DNA of 49,526 bases from Pseudomonadota bacterium. GTDB lineage: Bacteria > Pseudomonadota > Gammaproteobacteria > Burkholderiales > Ferrovaceae. Below the pieces are notes generated by a model. That model was not told the origin of the DNA, did not search any database, and saw nothing but the letters and a program-made list of their open reading frames with translations. The stretch covers positions 1 through 49,526 of the forward strand of contig JAJZDE010000002.1 of the NCBI GenBank assembly GCA_021828745.1, written 5' to 3'. Numbering within the stretch: the first letter of the stretch is position 1; each line of letters starts with the position of its first letter. The translations under genes and the position numbers were made by a program. Of the stretch, positions 11,321 through 21,312 are shown piece after piece.

Positions 11321-11839
11321 TCATAGGGGCAGGGCCATGGGGCCGGGACAGTTGGACAGCAACCGGGCGATGGTTCCCTGTCCGGGGATCACGAGGGTTT
11401 CCGGGGCTACGTCGAGCCAGGGTAGGAGCACGAAGGAGCGTTGGGCAAGGCGTGGATGAGGGAGGGTCAAATGCGCATTCTGGTGGCATTCCGTTCCATA
11501 CATCAGGATATCCAGATCCAGGGTGCGCGGCCCATTGGCAAGCAGTCGTACCCGTCCATGGGCCTGTTCCAGGCGCAACAATTCAGACAGTAATGTTTCG
11601 GGGTCGAGGGTCGTTTCGATGTGCGCGACGGCATTGATGAAATCCGGTTGGTCCAGATGTCCGAAGGGAGGGCTTCGGTACAGGTGCGAACGGGCAACCA
11701 GACGCGTCCCCGGGAAAGACTCCAGGCTATCGAGGGCCGAAGTGACTTGGTGGACTGGGTCGGCCAGATTGCTGCCCACGCCGATGTATGTCGTGACGGG
11801 AGCGGGATGCTGGGCGGGAAGGGGGGCTGGGTTCATCAT
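11321..11839 (-). CDS. folK: 2-amino-4-hydroxy-6-hydroxymethyldihydropteridine pyrophosphokinase
   Basis: The 172-residue product shows YIGVGSNL near the start, RSHLYRSPPFG, DFINAV and the signature GPRTLDLDIL, which contains the metal-binding aspartates of HPPK. It transfers pyrophosphate from ATP to the pterin before dihydropteroate synthesis in the folate pathway. The start overlaps the pcnB stop (ATGA, 11836-11839). Tandem ATGs open the frame and either may serve. Confidence 0.95.
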   Translation of the reverse strand: MMNPAPLPAQHPAPVTTYIGVGSNLADPVHQVTSALDSLESFPGTRLVARSHLYRSPPFGHLDQPDFINAVAHIETTLDPETLLSELLRLEQAHGRVRLLANGPRTLDLDILMYGTECHQNAHLTLPHPRLAQRSFVLLPWLDVAPETLVIPGQGTIARLLSNCPGPMALPL

Positions 11840-13143
11840 GGGGAACGGCGGCGACGCGACCGTGGTTTACGGGTCTCCTGCACCAGAAGAGAAGTACGGG
11901 TATCGGGATCGGCTTCCTGAAAGGTCTGCCACCAAACGCCCAACTCTGGCGTGACGTCGCCACTGGCGGACCGGAGCAACAGAAAATCGTATCCCGCCCG
12001 GAAACGGGGGTTTTCCAGCAGGCGGAAAGGTCGCTGACCGTTGCGTTGCTCGAAACGGGGCTGGAGACCCCAAATTTCCTTCATGGTGCCATCGAATCGG
12101 TGCGGGATGGGCAAAGTTTTGCGCTGTGCATCGAGGACCGTTTCCATGGCCCCAAACAGGGCGGGATAGAGGGGTTCTCCCTGGGCTTGGCGGGCCTGCC
12201 AAAGGGTATGGACCGAAGGCCAGAACAGGGCAGCCAGCAGAAAGCCCGGAGAAACCGTTTTTCTGGCCTGTAACCGTTCGTCGGTATCATTCAACGCCCG
12301 CGTGATGAAGCGCGCATGGTCCGGGTTGGACTGCAGGGCGTCGAGATGGGGCAGGATATGGCGATGCAGTCCGAACTGGCGAAGCAATTCGAGGCAGGTC
12401 CGGGCCTGCCCGGACAACAGTAATTTGAGTAATTCATCGAACAGGCGAGATTCGGGAATGGGGGCCAACAGATCGCCCAGGTCATGCAGGGGGGCGATCA
12501 GGGTGGGATCCAGAGTGAAACCCAACTTGGCACTGAAGCGGATGGCGCGCAGCAAGCGTACCGGATCTTCACGAAACCGGTGGACGGGGTCTCCAATCAT
12601 GACCAGACGGCGAGCGGCGATGTCTTCGGCTCCGGAGAAATAATCCAGCAGGAGGTTGTGGACCGGATCGTAGAACAATGCGTTGGCGGTGAAGTCGCGG
12701 CGGGCAGAATCTTCTTCCAGGGTACCAAAGACATTGTCACGGGTCAGGCGACCATGCTCATCGGTCTGAGAATGATGGTCATGGGGCGCATGACCCCGAA
12801 AGGTGGTGACTTCAACGATTTCATCGTGACAGGGGACGTGGATGATCTGGAAGCGCCGTCCGATGATGCGCGAGCGCCGGATCAGGCGCCGGATCTGTTC
12901 GGGTGTGGCATTGGTGGCGACATCGAAGTCCTTGGGGGAATGCTGGAGGAGCAGGTCGCGCACGGCTCCTCCCACCACATAGGCTTGAAAACCATTTTCC
13001 TGGAGGGTCTTGATCACGCGCAAAGCGCAGGGGCTGATGGCCTGAGGGCGCAAGGAATGCTGCGAGGCGGTCAGCGTATGCAATTTTCCGCTACGGCGGG
13101 ATTTTTTGGGTCCGAAGACCTTGTTCAGAAAACGCCGGATCAT
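11836..13143 (-). CDS. pcnB: Poly(A) polymerase I
   Basis: The 435-residue product belongs to the class II nucleotidyltransferases: AYVVGGAVRDLLL and KDFDVATNATPEQI give the G-G and D-x-D catalytic signature, and RRFQIIHV and RRDFTANALFYD follow. PAP I adds 3' poly(A) tails that promote RNA decay. CCA-adding enzymes share the core, but the basic N-terminal region and the arginine-rich end (RKPRSRRRR) favour PcnB. It overlaps folK and lies two bases from the HAD gene stop. RNase E, a functional partner in decay, is at the far end of the window. Confidence 0.9.
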   Translation of the reverse strand: MIRRFLNKVFGPKKSRRSGKLHTLTASQHSLRPQAISPCALRVIKTLQENGFQAYVVGGAVRDLLLQHSPKDFDVATNATPEQIRRLIRRSRIIGRRFQIIHVPCHDEIVEVTTFRGHAPHDHHSQTDEHGRLTRDNVFGTLEEDSARRDFTANALFYDPVHNLLLDYFSGAEDIAARRLVMIGDPVHRFREDPVRLLRAIRFSAKLGFTLDPTLIAPLHDLGDLLAPIPESRLFDELLKLLLSGQARTCLELLRQFGLHRHILPHLDALQSNPDHARFITRALNDTDERLQARKTVSPGFLLAALFWPSVHTLWQARQAQGEPLYPALFGAMETVLDAQRKTLPIPHRFDGTMKEIWGLQPRFEQRNGQRPFRLLENPRFRAGYDFLLLRSASGDVTPELGVWWQTFQEADPDTRTSLLVQETRKPRSRRRRSP

Positions 13144-13144
13144 G

Positions 13145-13813
13145 TCAGGATTTCCAATAATAGACGGGCCAGCCTCGTTGTCTGGCCAGATCAGAGAGAA
13201 CGGGGTCGGGATTCACAACCACGGGTTCGCTGGCCCGTTCCAGCAAGGGGAGGTCGTTCTGGGAATCGCTGTAGAATGCGGTTTCCGTAAAGTCCTGCCA
13301 GCGGTGGCCCAGATCAGCCAGCCACTCGTCCACCCGCGTGATCTTGCCTGACCGAAAACTGGGGGTGCCTCGTACTTTGCCGGTGAATTGGCCGGCTTCA
13401 TTCAAGGCGGGTTCGGTGGCAATCAAATGGTCGACTCCGAACAGGGCAGCAATGGGGCCTGTGACAAAACGATTGGTGGCGGTGACGATAGCCACCAGTT
13501 GAGCCTGCGCCTTTTCTGCCTGGACGCGTTCGAGCGCCGCCGGACTCACCAGAGGGAGGATGCGTTCGGTCATGAAGCGGTGATGCCACTGATCCAGTTG
13601 GGCACGGGGAAAGCGGGCCAGGGGTTCCAGCTGGAAGGCCAAAAACGCGTCGATGTCCAACGTTCCCGCCTTGTAATCGTCATAAAAGGCCTGGTTTTTG
13701 GCCTCATAGTGAACGCGGTCGAGCACGCCTTGAGCAGCCAGAAACCGGCCCCATTCAAAATCGCTGTCGCCGGACAGCAGGGTGTGGTCTAGATCAAAAA
13801 GGGCAAGGCGCAT
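13145..13813 (-). CDS. HAD-superfamily hydrolase, subfamily IB (SerB-like)
   Basis: The 222-residue protein begins MRLALFDLDHTLLSGDSD with the nucleophile aspartate (D7) and acid/base D9. TATN is motif II, K in GKITR motif III, and YSDSQNDLPLL motif IV, a complete HAD phosphatase set with the IB-type helical cap between motifs I and II. Likely substrates are small phosphomonoesters; phosphoserine or histidinol-phosphate are possible but cannot be assigned. The start ATG 13813 lies 10 bases after the hda stop; the longer frame up to 13879 would overlap hda. It sits in a conserved-looking betaproteobacterial block. Confidence 0.88.
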   Translation of the reverse strand: MRLALFDLDHTLLSGDSDFEWGRFLAAQGVLDRVHYEAKNQAFYDDYKAGTLDIDAFLAFQLEPLARFPRAQLDQWHHRFMTERILPLVSPAALERVQAEKAQAQLVAIVTATNRFVTGPIAALFGVDHLIATEPALNEAGQFTGKVRGTPSFRSGKITRVDEWLADLGHRWQDFTETAFYSDSQNDLPLLERASEPVVVNPDPVLSDLARQRGWPVYYWKS

Positions 13814-13823
13814 GAATGTCGGT

Positions 13824-14477
13824 TCAAGAGTGAGGGGTTCCAAGGATTTCGCGTACCATCGGCAAGGTGATGGTGGCACGGTGCGTGGCCAGGGTCCAGT
13901 GATGAAATTCTTTCATGAGCGAAAAAAGATAGTCATTGCGACGCGGGCAATGGGTGAGCAGATACTGGGCGACTGCCGGGGGAAGCGTGAGTCCAAGGGA
14001 CTGGGCGTGGGTATGCAGGGCTGTAATTTTTTCTTCATCGTTCAATGGGGAAATTCTCAACACCAACCCCCAGGCCAGACGGGTCTTCAGGTCGGGAAAG
14101 AGGGGCAGGCGGGCCGGGGGGCAGGAACCACTGACCAGCAGCCCCAGTCCCTGATCTCGTCGCTCATTATACCGATGAAACAGGTCCAAAGCACCTTCCT
14201 TGCCCAAAAGATGCACGTCGTCCACGGCCAGACACGGGTTTTGATCGGGTTCGAAGCGGGTGTCCGGCGTGGTGCGCACAAATTCTTCGGGGCGGACCAG
14301 GGCACGCAGGAGATGGGTTTTTCCGGTACCCGACTCTCCCCAGAGATAGATCTGACGTTCTCCTTCGCCCTGTTGCCAGCGTTGTAAGGCGCTCACTACT
14401 TCTCCGTTGCTGCCTTTCACAAAATCGTCCAGGCACGGACGCAGATCGGGGGTCAGGTCGAGAATCTGCTGGCGCAT
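13824..14477 (-). CDS. hda: DnaA-like regulatory AAA+ protein Hda
   Basis: The 217-residue protein starts [20 protein letters not shown], then YLWGESGTGKTHLL (Walker A), LAVDDVHLL (Walker B) and a DnaA-type lid region, but has no DNA-binding domain IV. Hda works with the sliding clamp to make DnaA hydrolyse ATP, limiting re-initiation. The clamp-binding N-terminus is represented by QQILDL-like residues, close to the QL[SP]LPL consensus but weak. The start overlaps the permease stop (ATGA, 14474-14479 region); the longer frame to 14705 is rejected because it lies in the permease gene. Confidence 0.9.
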   Translation of the reverse strand: MRQQILDLTPDLRPCLDDFVKGSNGEVVSALQRWQQGEGERQIYLWGESGTGKTHLLRALVRPEEFVRTTPDTRFEPDQNPCLAVDDVHLLGKEGALDLFHRYNERRDQGLGLLVSGSCPPARLPLFPDLKTRLAWGLVLRISPLNDEEKITALHTHAQSLGLTLPPAVAQYLLTHCPRRNDYLFSLMKEFHHWTLATHRATITLPMVREILGTPHS

Positions 14478-15532
14478 CAGACGGCAGTCTCCTTCGCCCA
14501 CCAGATCCGGTGGAGATGCCGCAACAGGATGCGGGCGACGGCTGAGGTGGGCAAGGCGATCACGATGCCAAAAAACCCCAGCAGTTGACCAAAAGACAGC
14601 AAGGCCAGGATGACCATGACCGGGTGTAACCCGATGCGCTCTCCCACCAGACGGGGCGTGATGACCGAGCCCTCCAGCACATGGCCGGCGGCAAATACCC
14701 CGCACACGGGAAGCAGCAGGGAAGGGTCCTGGATCAGGGCGGTGAGAACTGCCAGAACAAATCCGATGAAGACCCCCACGTAAGGAATGAAGACCAGCAA
14801 TCCTGCGGTGATGCCCAAAGCCAGCCCCGAGGACAGTCCTGTGAAATGCAGACCCAGGCCATAGAACGTCGCCATGCAGGTCATGACCAGGATCTGTCCG
14901 CGCAGGAACTGGCCCAGTACGGCATCGATTTCATGGGCCAGTTGGCGCAGGGGGGCAGCATTGCGCGGGGGAAGTTTCTGGGCCAGAGTCTGAATCAGAC
15001 GGTCCCAGTCCTTGAGCAGGTAGAAGGTGACGACGGGAATCAACAACAGGGTCAGGAACAGATGAATCAGTACCGATCCGCCGTGGCGGGCGGACAGGAG
15101 CAGGTTCTGGAGGGCGTCACTGATCGATCCCAGGTGTTGTTGCAGTAATTCGCGCCAGGTGCTCAGACTGGTATTCCAGTCGACGCCGAGGTTCCTGGGG
15201 AGGTAGGGGATGAGGGCGGCTTGCCAGGCGTCCGTCGTGTTGGGCAAGCGTGCAATCAGTTGCAGGAGGTCATGGGCCAGGAGCGGAAAGAGCAAGACCA
15301 GAAACCCCAATCCCAGCCCCAGAAAACTGCCCACGATGACCAGCGCCGCCAGGGGGCGGGGAAACCAGGAACGACTCAGACGGCGAACCAGAGGGTGTCC
15401 GAGATAGGCCAGCAGGAGACCGGCCACGAAAGGCGCCAAAATATCGGCCAGGGTATAGATCAGCGCACCCAGTGCAAGCAGGGCAAGCCAAATTTCAGGG
15501 CGTTGGGTGAACCTGGGGCGTGACAGGGGCAT
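14477..15532 (-). CDS. AI-2E family (PerM-like) membrane transporter
   Basis: The 351-residue integral membrane protein has about eight hydrophobic segments: a pair near 15-60, one near 65-95, then after a long soluble loop a cluster at 200-330. PYVGVFIGF and the closing region [22 protein letters not shown] are typical of the AI-2E/PerM family. Members export small solutes or ions; this one's substrate is unknown. ATG 15532 ([18 protein letters not shown]) is chosen over the upstream frame to 15664, which would run across the purM promoter and start. It is the first gene of the minus-strand block with hda. Confidence 0.9.
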   Translation of the reverse strand: MPLSRPRFTQRPEIWLALLALGALIYTLADILAPFVAGLLLAYLGHPLVRRLSRSWFPRPLAALVIVGSFLGLGLGFLVLLFPLLAHDLLQLIARLPNTTDAWQAALIPYLPRNLGVDWNTSLSTWRELLQQHLGSISDALQNLLLSARHGGSVLIHLFLTLLLIPVVTFYLLKDWDRLIQTLAQKLPPRNAAPLRQLAHEIDAVLGQFLRGQILVMTCMATFYGLGLHFTGLSSGLALGITAGLLVFIPYVGVFIGFVLAVLTALIQDPSLLLPVCGVFAAGHVLEGSVITPRLVGERIGLHPVMVILALLSFGQLLGFFGIVIALPTSAVARILLRHLHRIWWAKETAV

Positions 15533-15645
15533 TTGGGTTAAAATCTGCAGGTGGAAAGAATTCGGAAGTTCCGGTCCATGACTTGACGATTTTAACAGGT
15601 CGGCATCCTTCTGGAAGGTATCCGATCCTACTTTGGAGAATTTTT

Positions 15646-16710
15646 GTGACTGTTTCCAACCCATTCAATGCCGGACTGTCCTATCGGAGTGCCGGGGTGG
15701 ATATCGATGCGGGCGATGCCCTGGTGGAACGCATCAAGCCGTTTGCCCGGCGTACCCTGCGCCCGGAGGTGGTCAGCGGGATCGGTGGTTTTGCGGCTTT
15801 GGTGGAGATCAGCCAGCGGTACAAGGAGCCGGTACTCGTTTCGGGCACCGATGGCGTGGGCACCAAATTGCGTCTGGCTTTCGAGTTGAACCGCCATTCA
15901 GAGGTGGGTATCGATCTGGTGGCCATGAGCGTCAATGACATCCTGGTTCAGGGAGCGGAACCCCTGTTTTTTCTGGATTACTTTGCCTGCGGTCGGCTCG
16001 ATGTGGAACAGGCGGCGACCGTGATCGAAGGGATTGCGCGCGCTTGTGAGGAAGCCGGTTGTGCACTGATCGGGGGGGAAACCGCAGAGATGCCTGATTC
16101 CTATCCGGCAGGGGAATATGATCTGGCGGGATTTGCCGTGGGTGTGGCGGAAAAGTCCGCCTTGATCGATGGCTCCACCCTGCAGGCGGGGGATTGCGTC
16201 ATCGGCGTGGCTTCGAGTGGCGCTCATTCCAACGGTTTTTCCCTGATCCGCAAAATCCTCTCCCGGAGTGGGGCAGACCTGAAGGCTCCTTTTCCCGGGG
16301 GGGCGTATGGTACCGCCACGTTGGCCGATGTATTGATGACCCCCACCCGCCTCTATGTAAAACCCGTTCTGGCCCTCATGAAACAGGTGACCCTCAAGGG
16401 CATGGCCCATATTACCGGAGGGGGACTGGTGGACAATTTGCCACGGGTGCTCCCTGCAGGACTGGCTGCTCGCCTGGAGCGCGCGCGCTGGCCCCGCACC
16501 CCGCTGTTCGAGTGGCTGCAACGTAGCGGTGCCGTGACCGAGGAAGAGATGTTGCGGGTATTCAATTGCGGGGTGGGGTTGACCCTGGTGGTGGACCCTC
16601 GGGACGAAAAAGCCGTGCTGGAACATTTTGGAGCCTGGGGTTGGGAGGCCTGGACCATCGGTGAGATCGTGCCGCGCCTCGAGGCCGCGCCAGCGACCTG
16701 GGTCGCGTGA
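15646..16710 (+). CDS. purM: Phosphoribosylformylglycinamidine cyclo-ligase (AIR synthetase)
   Basis: The 354-residue product has [53 protein letters not shown] and [24 protein letters not shown], the diagnostic PurM segments. It closes FGAM with ATP to AIR in purine synthesis. GTG 15646, five bases after a TTTGGAGAA ribosome site, gives a normal-length protein; the in-frame ORF upstream to 15520 overlaps the divergent permease start. It is co-directional with purN and overlaps it. Confidence 0.96.
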   Translation: MTVSNPFNAGLSYRSAGVDIDAGDALVERIKPFARRTLRPEVVSGIGGFAALVEISQRYKEPVLVSGTDGVGTKLRLAFELNRHSEVGIDLVAMSVNDILVQGAEPLFFLDYFACGRLDVEQAATVIEGIARACEEAGCALIGGETAEMPDSYPAGEYDLAGFAVGVAEKSALIDGSTLQAGDCVIGVASSGAHSNGFSLIRKILSRSGADLKAPFPGGAYGTATLADVLMTPTRLYVKPVLALMKQVTLKGMAHITGGGLVDNLPRVLPAGLAARLERARWPRTPLFEWLQRSGAVTEEEMLRVFNCGVGLTLVVDPRDEKAVLEHFGAWGWEAWTIGEIVPRLEAAPATWVA

Positions 16711-17369
16711 GGACCATGGGTGCCGAGCGACGGGTCGTCGTTCTGATCTCCGGCCGAGGATCCAATCTGGGTGCTTTGCTGGAGGCTCGATTGCCGCTGC
16801 AGGTGGTGGCCGTCATCAGCCACAGGGCAGAGGCGGAAGGGTTGGGTTTGGCTCTGGCGCGAGGGATCCCCACCCGCGTCATTCCCGCCGGGGCATATGC
16901 CGGGCGAACGGACTTTGACCGTGCCCTGCAGCAGGCCATCGATGATTTTACGCCCGATCTGGTGGTGCTGGCGGGTTTCATGCGGATTCTGACGCCGGAA
17001 TTCGTGGCGCACTACGAGGGGCGCCTGCTCAATATCCATCCCTCCTTGTTGCCCGCTTTCCCGGGGCTGCATACCCATCGTCGGGCCCTTGCGGAGGGGG
17101 TGGCGGTGCATGGGTGTACCGTGCATTTCGTCACGTCGGAACTGGATCGCGGACCCATCGTGGCTCAAGGGGTCGTGCCGGTATGGGCGGAGGATGATGA
17201 AGCAAGCCTGGCCGCGCGGGTTCTGCACATGGAACATCGGTTGTTTCCCCATGTGTTGCGGGGCTGGGCGGAAAATCGCTGGGTCTTGGGGGCGGACGGT
17301 CGAGTCCGGTGGCGCGATGATTCGCAAGAACAAAATTTACGCCTGCTCTGGGCTGGAGCCTCTCGATGA
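16707..17369 (+). CDS. purN: Phosphoribosylglycinamide formyltransferase
   Basis: The product (220 residues from GTG 16707, 217 from ATG 16716) has [48 protein letters not shown] and [13 protein letters not shown]. These give the catalytic Asn, His and Asp and the folate-binding loop. It transfers a formyl group from 10-formyl-THF to GAR in purine synthesis. GTG 16707 overlaps the purM stop (GTGA); GAGG lies close to ATG 16716, so both starts are possible. Its stop overlaps the next gene (ATGA, 17366-17369). Confidence 0.95.
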   Translation: MRTMGAERRVVVLISGRGSNLGALLEARLPLQVVAVISHRAEAEGLGLALARGIPTRVIPAGAYAGRTDFDRALQQAIDDFTPDLVVLAGFMRILTPEFVAHYEGRLLNIHPSLLPAFPGLHTHRRALAEGVAVHGCTVHFVTSELDRGPIVAQGVVPVWAEDDEASLAARVLHMEHRLFPHVLRGWAENRWVLGADGRVRWRDDSQEQNLRLLWAGASR

Positions 17370-18709
17370 CAAAAAATTCTTCTCCCCTGCGGAGATCCGC
17401 CCGTCCTTCTCTCCAACCGCCGAAACCGAAGGAAGAAGTGGAAAGTGGCGGGGTGAGGACTCCCCTCTTCGAGGCTCTGGTGGAAGTGCTGCGCATCCTG
17501 TTGGCAGGAACCCGTCCGGCGGACCGGGTGCTCCATGATTTTTTTCGTGATCAGTCCCAACTGGGCGTGCGGGATCGCGCCTGGGTCACGGACCATTTTT
17601 ATGATCTGCTGCGCCACTGGGAATCGGTCACGGCCCTGGCTCCACCCACGGCTCCCCGCCGTCTGGTGCTGGCCAGTCTGCAACGTGGCGGCGGACGCAG
17701 TACGCGCGAATTGCAGGGACTATGCCGGGGAGATGAGGAACGGGACTGGTTGGCGGCATTGGCGGCGCAGCGTCTGCCTGATACTCCCTCGGTGCGGGCC
17801 CATCTGCCGGAATGGGTCGTGGGTGCGGTGCAGGAAGTCCTGCCGGAAGGCGAGTGGCTGGCGCTTGGGTGGGCTCTGCAGAAATCGGCCCCTCTGGATT
17901 TGCGCGTCAATCTGCTCAAGGCCGAGCGACCGGCAGTGTTGGCGGCGTTGGCGGCTGCGGGAATCGTTGCCGAGGCGACGCCTTTGTCTCCCTGGGGTGT
18001 GCGGGTGCAGGGACGTCCCCTGCTGAATCGATTGCCCTTGTTCACCGAGGGCTGGGTAGAGATCCAGGATGAGGGCAGTCAGTTGCTGGCCGCTCTGGTG
18101 GCTCCCCGGCGCCGTGACATGGTGGTGGATTTTTGTGCCGGATCGGGCGGAAAAGCGTTGCATCTGGCAGCGTTGATGCATAACCAGGGACGTCTTTATG
18201 CCTTTGACGTGGCTGCGCGCCGCCTGGAACAACTCAAGCCACGGCTCAAGCGTTCGGGCGTCTCCAATCTCATGCCGGTGGTGATTGCCCGTGAAACCGA
18301 TGACCGGGTACGGCGTCTCGCCGGCAAGATCGATCGGGTACTGGTGGATGCGCCGTGCAGCGGAATGGGCACCTTGCGCCGCAATCCGGACCTGAAATTA
18401 CGCCAGACCCCGGAGGGATTGCCGGCGTTGCTCGACAAGCAGCGCAATATCCTGGAAGCCGCGGCCCAACTGGTCAAACCCGGTGGCCGTCTGGTCTATG
18501 CCACCTGTAGTCTCCTGCCTGCGGAGAATCAGGTCCAGGCCCAGGAATTCAGCGCACGGCACCCTGAATTCATTCCGCTGGCCGCCTCTCGGGTTTTGGC
18601 AGAGCAGGGGATCACCGTGCCCGCTCTGGAGGATCCCTGGTTCCAGCTCTGGCCCCAGCGCCACGGAACCGACGGTTTTTTTGCGGCACTCTGGCAGCGC
18701 CAGGAGTAA
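17366..18709 (+). CDS. RsmB/NOP-family RNA m5C methyltransferase
   Basis: The 447-residue protein has an N-terminal helical region (about 35-130), a linking domain with LRVNLLKAERP, and an SAM-binding Rossmann core from DFCAGSGGKALHLAALM. Two catalytic cysteines are present: C331 in DAPCSGMGTLRRNPDLK and C381 in YATCSLLPAENQ, as in m5C methyltransferases. It probably methylates a cytosine in rRNA. The start is coupled to purN by a four-base overlap. It may not be the true RsmB orthologue, since the N-terminal region is only weakly NusB-like, so no symbol is given. Confidence 0.9.
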   Translation: MTKNSSPLRRSARPSLQPPKPKEEVESGGVRTPLFEALVEVLRILLAGTRPADRVLHDFFRDQSQLGVRDRAWVTDHFYDLLRHWESVTALAPPTAPRRLVLASLQRGGGRSTRELQGLCRGDEERDWLAALAAQRLPDTPSVRAHLPEWVVGAVQEVLPEGEWLALGWALQKSAPLDLRVNLLKAERPAVLAALAAAGIVAEATPLSPWGVRVQGRPLLNRLPLFTEGWVEIQDEGSQLLAALVAPRRRDMVVDFCAGSGGKALHLAALMHNQGRLYAFDVAARRLEQLKPRLKRSGVSNLMPVVIARETDDRVRRLAGKIDRVLVDAPCSGMGTLRRNPDLKLRQTPEGLPALLDKQRNILEAAAQLVKPGGRLVYATCSLLPAENQVQAQEFSARHPEFIPLAASRVLAEQGITVPALEDPWFQLWPQRHGTDGFFAALWQRQE

Positions 18710-18712
18710 CCG

Positions 18713-19966
18713 ATGGAACCGGCGGGAGAGCCCTTTGCTGATCTGATCGAGTTTTTTCAGTCGCTGAGCCAATACCGGCATATCTGGCAAGTGCCCGTCC
18801 TGGGTGCGGCCCTTGCGGTGGGATTCGGGGCTGCCCAGCTCCTGGGGAAACGTCTGGCCCATCAGACGGAAGGCGAAAAACTGAAACGCCTCAAGGGGAT
18901 TTTATTTGCGGGAAGCAGCGCTGCGGCCCTGATTCTGCTGCGTCACTATTTTGGTCAGGGGCGCCATGCGCCTTTGCTGCATATGGCCCTGGCCCTGGCC
19001 CTGGCCTTGGCTGTGGCGCGCATGGGGGTGTATGTCCTGCACTACGGGGTGGGGTCCAAACGGCTGGTTTTTGTCCAGACCCTGTTCCTGCGCCTGGTAT
19101 GGGTGGTCTTTGCCCTGCATGTCACCGGACTCCTCGATCCGGTACGGGTCTGGTTGGGGGAAACGGACTTCAGCATGGGCGGAACCCGGATGACACTGTG
19201 GCAGTTGTTGCAGGGGACCCTGGCCATCGGCCTGTTGGGGGTGGCGGCCTTGTGGCTGGGTTCCTGGTTGGAGCGACGCCTGAGTCGGGCCGAATCCCTG
19301 GATCCCCATGTGCGCGTCATCGTGACCAAATTGACGCGGGGTTTCCTGTTCTTTTTTGCGGTGTTGATGGCTTTCCCTCTGGTGGGAATCAACGCCACTT
19401 TTCTGTCGGTGCTGGGCGGTGCGCTGGGCGTAGGCCTGGGGTTTGCCCTGCAAAAGGTGGCGAGCAACTATGTGAGCGGGTTCATTCTGCTCATGGATCG
19501 TTCCGTGCGCATGGGAGACGTGATCACCGTGGAAGGACGGCAAGGCACGGTGATCCGTCTGGATGCGCGCTGCATCACCCTGTCGGGCACGGATGGAACG
19601 GCGTTCATCGTGCCCAATGAAACCTTTTTGACACAGACCATCATCAATCATTCGCGCATGGGGATCGGCGTCTGTCATGGCCTGACCATCGAAGTGTCCT
19701 ATGAATCGGATCTGGTCGCGGTACAGACCTTGATGGAAGAAGTCGCCCGTCGTCAAAGCCGCATCCTGACCGACCCGGCACCGGGTGCGGTGGTGGGCAA
19801 GATGACGGGGCATGGGTTCGAAGTGACCCTGTATTACTGGATACCGGACCCCGGAAAAAGCGACTCGGGGCTGCGCTCCGTTCTGATGCAGGAGATTCGC
19901 CAGGGCTTGCGCGCGGCGGGTATCACGGTTCCCCTCCGGGATGGTGCGCAGGCGGTCTTGCCCTGA
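18713..19966 (+). CDS. Mechanosensitive ion channel, MscS family
   Basis: The 417-residue membrane protein has hydrophobic segments near 25-45, 62-80, 88-110, 120-140, 165-185 and 205-225. The pore helix region ALGVGLGFALQKVASNYVSGFILLMDRSVRMGDVI is strongly MscS-like (glycine/alanine-rich TM3 followed by the beta-domain start), and PNETFLTQTIINHS is the conserved cytoplasmic segment. Such channels open on membrane tension to release solutes during osmotic downshock. It begins three bases after the methyltransferase stop. The extra N-terminal helices make it longer than E. coli MscS (286), nearer the YbdG/YnaI size class. Confidence 0.93.
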   Translation: MEPAGEPFADLIEFFQSLSQYRHIWQVPVLGAALAVGFGAAQLLGKRLAHQTEGEKLKRLKGILFAGSSAAALILLRHYFGQGRHAPLLHMALALALALAVARMGVYVLHYGVGSKRLVFVQTLFLRLVWVVFALHVTGLLDPVRVWLGETDFSMGGTRMTLWQLLQGTLAIGLLGVAALWLGSWLERRLSRAESLDPHVRVIVTKLTRGFLFFFAVLMAFPLVGINATFLSVLGGALGVGLGFALQKVASNYVSGFILLMDRSVRMGDVITVEGRQGTVIRLDARCITLSGTDGTAFIVPNETFLTQTIINHSRMGIGVCHGLTIEVSYESDLVAVQTLMEEVARRQSRILTDPAPGAVVGKMTGHGFEVTLYYWIPDPGKSDSGLRSVLMQEIRQGLRAAGITVPLRDGAQAVLP

Positions 19967-19971
19967 TCTGT

Positions 19972-19977
19972 TATAAT
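19972..19977 (+). promoter_or_regulatory. Candidate -10 box for the desaturase gene
   Basis: A perfect TATAAT lies 43 bases upstream of the desaturase ATG, just after the MscS stop. No convincing -35 is found at standard spacing. Confidence 0.4.
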
Positions 19978-20019
19978 AGGCCCTTTGCCTGCAATTTTTC
20001 CTTCTTTGGAGGAGCGCAC

Positions 20020-21207
20020 ATGATCTATTCCGGTATGCTGTCCCTGTCCTGGGTGGGCGAGGTGGTCGTTGCCCTGGTGTTGACCCATATCACCATTGCC
20101 AGCGTCACCATCTTTCTGCATCGCCATCAGGCCCACCGCGCCCTGGAGTTGGGGCGCGTGGCCAGCCATTTTTTTCGTTTCTGGCTGTGGTTGACCACGG
20201 GCATGGTCACCCGGCAATGGGCGGCCATCCACCGCAAACACCACGCCAAATGCGAAACGCCGGAAGATCCCCACAGCCCGCAGGTATTGGGCTTGGCGCG
20301 GGTACTGTGGGGAGGGGTGTTCCTCTACGTCAAGGAAAGCCGCAATGCGGAAACCATGGCGCGGTTTGGGCATGGTACCCCCAACGACTGGCTTGAAAAC
20401 CATGTTTACGCGGCCCATGAACGTCTGGGCGTGACCCTCATGGCGCTGGTGGACATGGCGTTGTTCGGCCTGGTGCCCGGACTGTTGATCTGGCTGGTCC
20501 AGATGGTGTGGATTCCTTTCTGGGCGGCGGGCGTCGTGAATGGGGTGGGCCATTTCTGGGGATACCGCAATTTCAATTGCAAGGATGCCAGTACCAATCT
20601 CGTTCCCTGGGGAATTTTGATCGGCGGTGAAGAGTTGCACAACAACCATCATACTTTTGCGACCTCGGCCAAACTTTCCCACCACTGGTATGAATTCGAT
20701 ATCGGCTGGATGTATATTCGCATCCTGCAGGCCCTCGGACAGGCTCGGGTCAAGTCGGTGGCCCCCCAGGTGCGATTTGATCAGGCCAAGCGTGAATGTG
20801 ATCTGGTGACCCTCAATGCCATCATCCGCAACCGTTATGATGTCATGAGACGCTATACCCGGGAACTTGCCACGACCTGTGCGCGAGAACTCCATCATCT
20901 CGGGGAATCCGCCAAATTGCCCTCGCTCTCCCGGCGTGAGGTGACCGCCATGGTCGGACGCTGGCTGCACCATCCCGATCACGAATTGCCCGGGGCTGAA
21001 CGCCACACATTGGCCCAGGCGATGGAAATCAGTCACCCGCTCGGCACGGTGGTTCAAATGCGCCGCGAACTGGAACAGTTATGGACGCGCACCAATGCCA
21101 GCGCCGAACAGTTGCTGGAACAGTTGCGCGATTGGTGTCGGCGTGCCGAGGCCAGCGGAATTCAGGAATTGATGGGATTTTCGCGGACCTTGCGGGCCTA
21201 TGCCTGA
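20020..21207 (+). CDS. Fatty acid desaturase (delta-9 acyl type)
   Basis: The 395-residue protein has the three histidine boxes of the membrane di-iron desaturases: HRHQAH at 34-39, HRKHH at 71-75 and HNNHH at 207-211, with hydrophobic stretches at 10-32, 50-65 and 140-180. It introduces a cis double bond into acyl chains with O2 and an electron donor, adjusting membrane fluidity. A GGAGGAG ribosome site precedes ATG 20020. The last ~150 residues form a soluble helical extension of unknown role. It starts ahead of the cys operon but is separated from it by an AT-rich promoter region. Confidence 0.92.
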   Translation: MIYSGMLSLSWVGEVVVALVLTHITIASVTIFLHRHQAHRALELGRVASHFFRFWLWLTTGMVTRQWAAIHRKHHAKCETPEDPHSPQVLGLARVLWGGVFLYVKESRNAETMARFGHGTPNDWLENHVYAAHERLGVTLMALVDMALFGLVPGLLIWLVQMVWIPFWAAGVVNGVGHFWGYRNFNCKDASTNLVPWGILIGGEELHNNHHTFATSAKLSHHWYEFDIGWMYIRILQALGQARVKSVAPQVRFDQAKRECDLVTLNAIIRNRYDVMRRYTRELATTCARELHHLGESAKLPSLSRREVTAMVGRWLHHPDHELPGAERHTLAQAMEISHPLGTVVQMRRELEQLWTRTNASAEQLLEQLRDWCRRAEASGIQELMGFSRTLRAYA

Positions 21208-21250
21208 GCGTATTATTTATATTTGTTATAACAGTCCAACTTTATATTCT

Positions 21251-21279
21251 TTGTTTGAATAAAGAGCGCTCGTTAGAAT
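21251..21279 (+). promoter_or_regulatory. Candidate promoter for the cys operon
   Basis: TTGTTT (21251-21256) and TAGAAT (21274-21279) are spaced by exactly 17 bases in an AT-rich gap (21208-21312), 33 bases before the cysI ATG. The AT-rich DNA just upstream (21209-21250) could hold a CysB-type activator site, but no specific motif is claimed. Confidence 0.5.
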
Positions 21280-21312
21280 GGTCTTCATTCCGATGAAGTG
21301 GAGAAGACGATC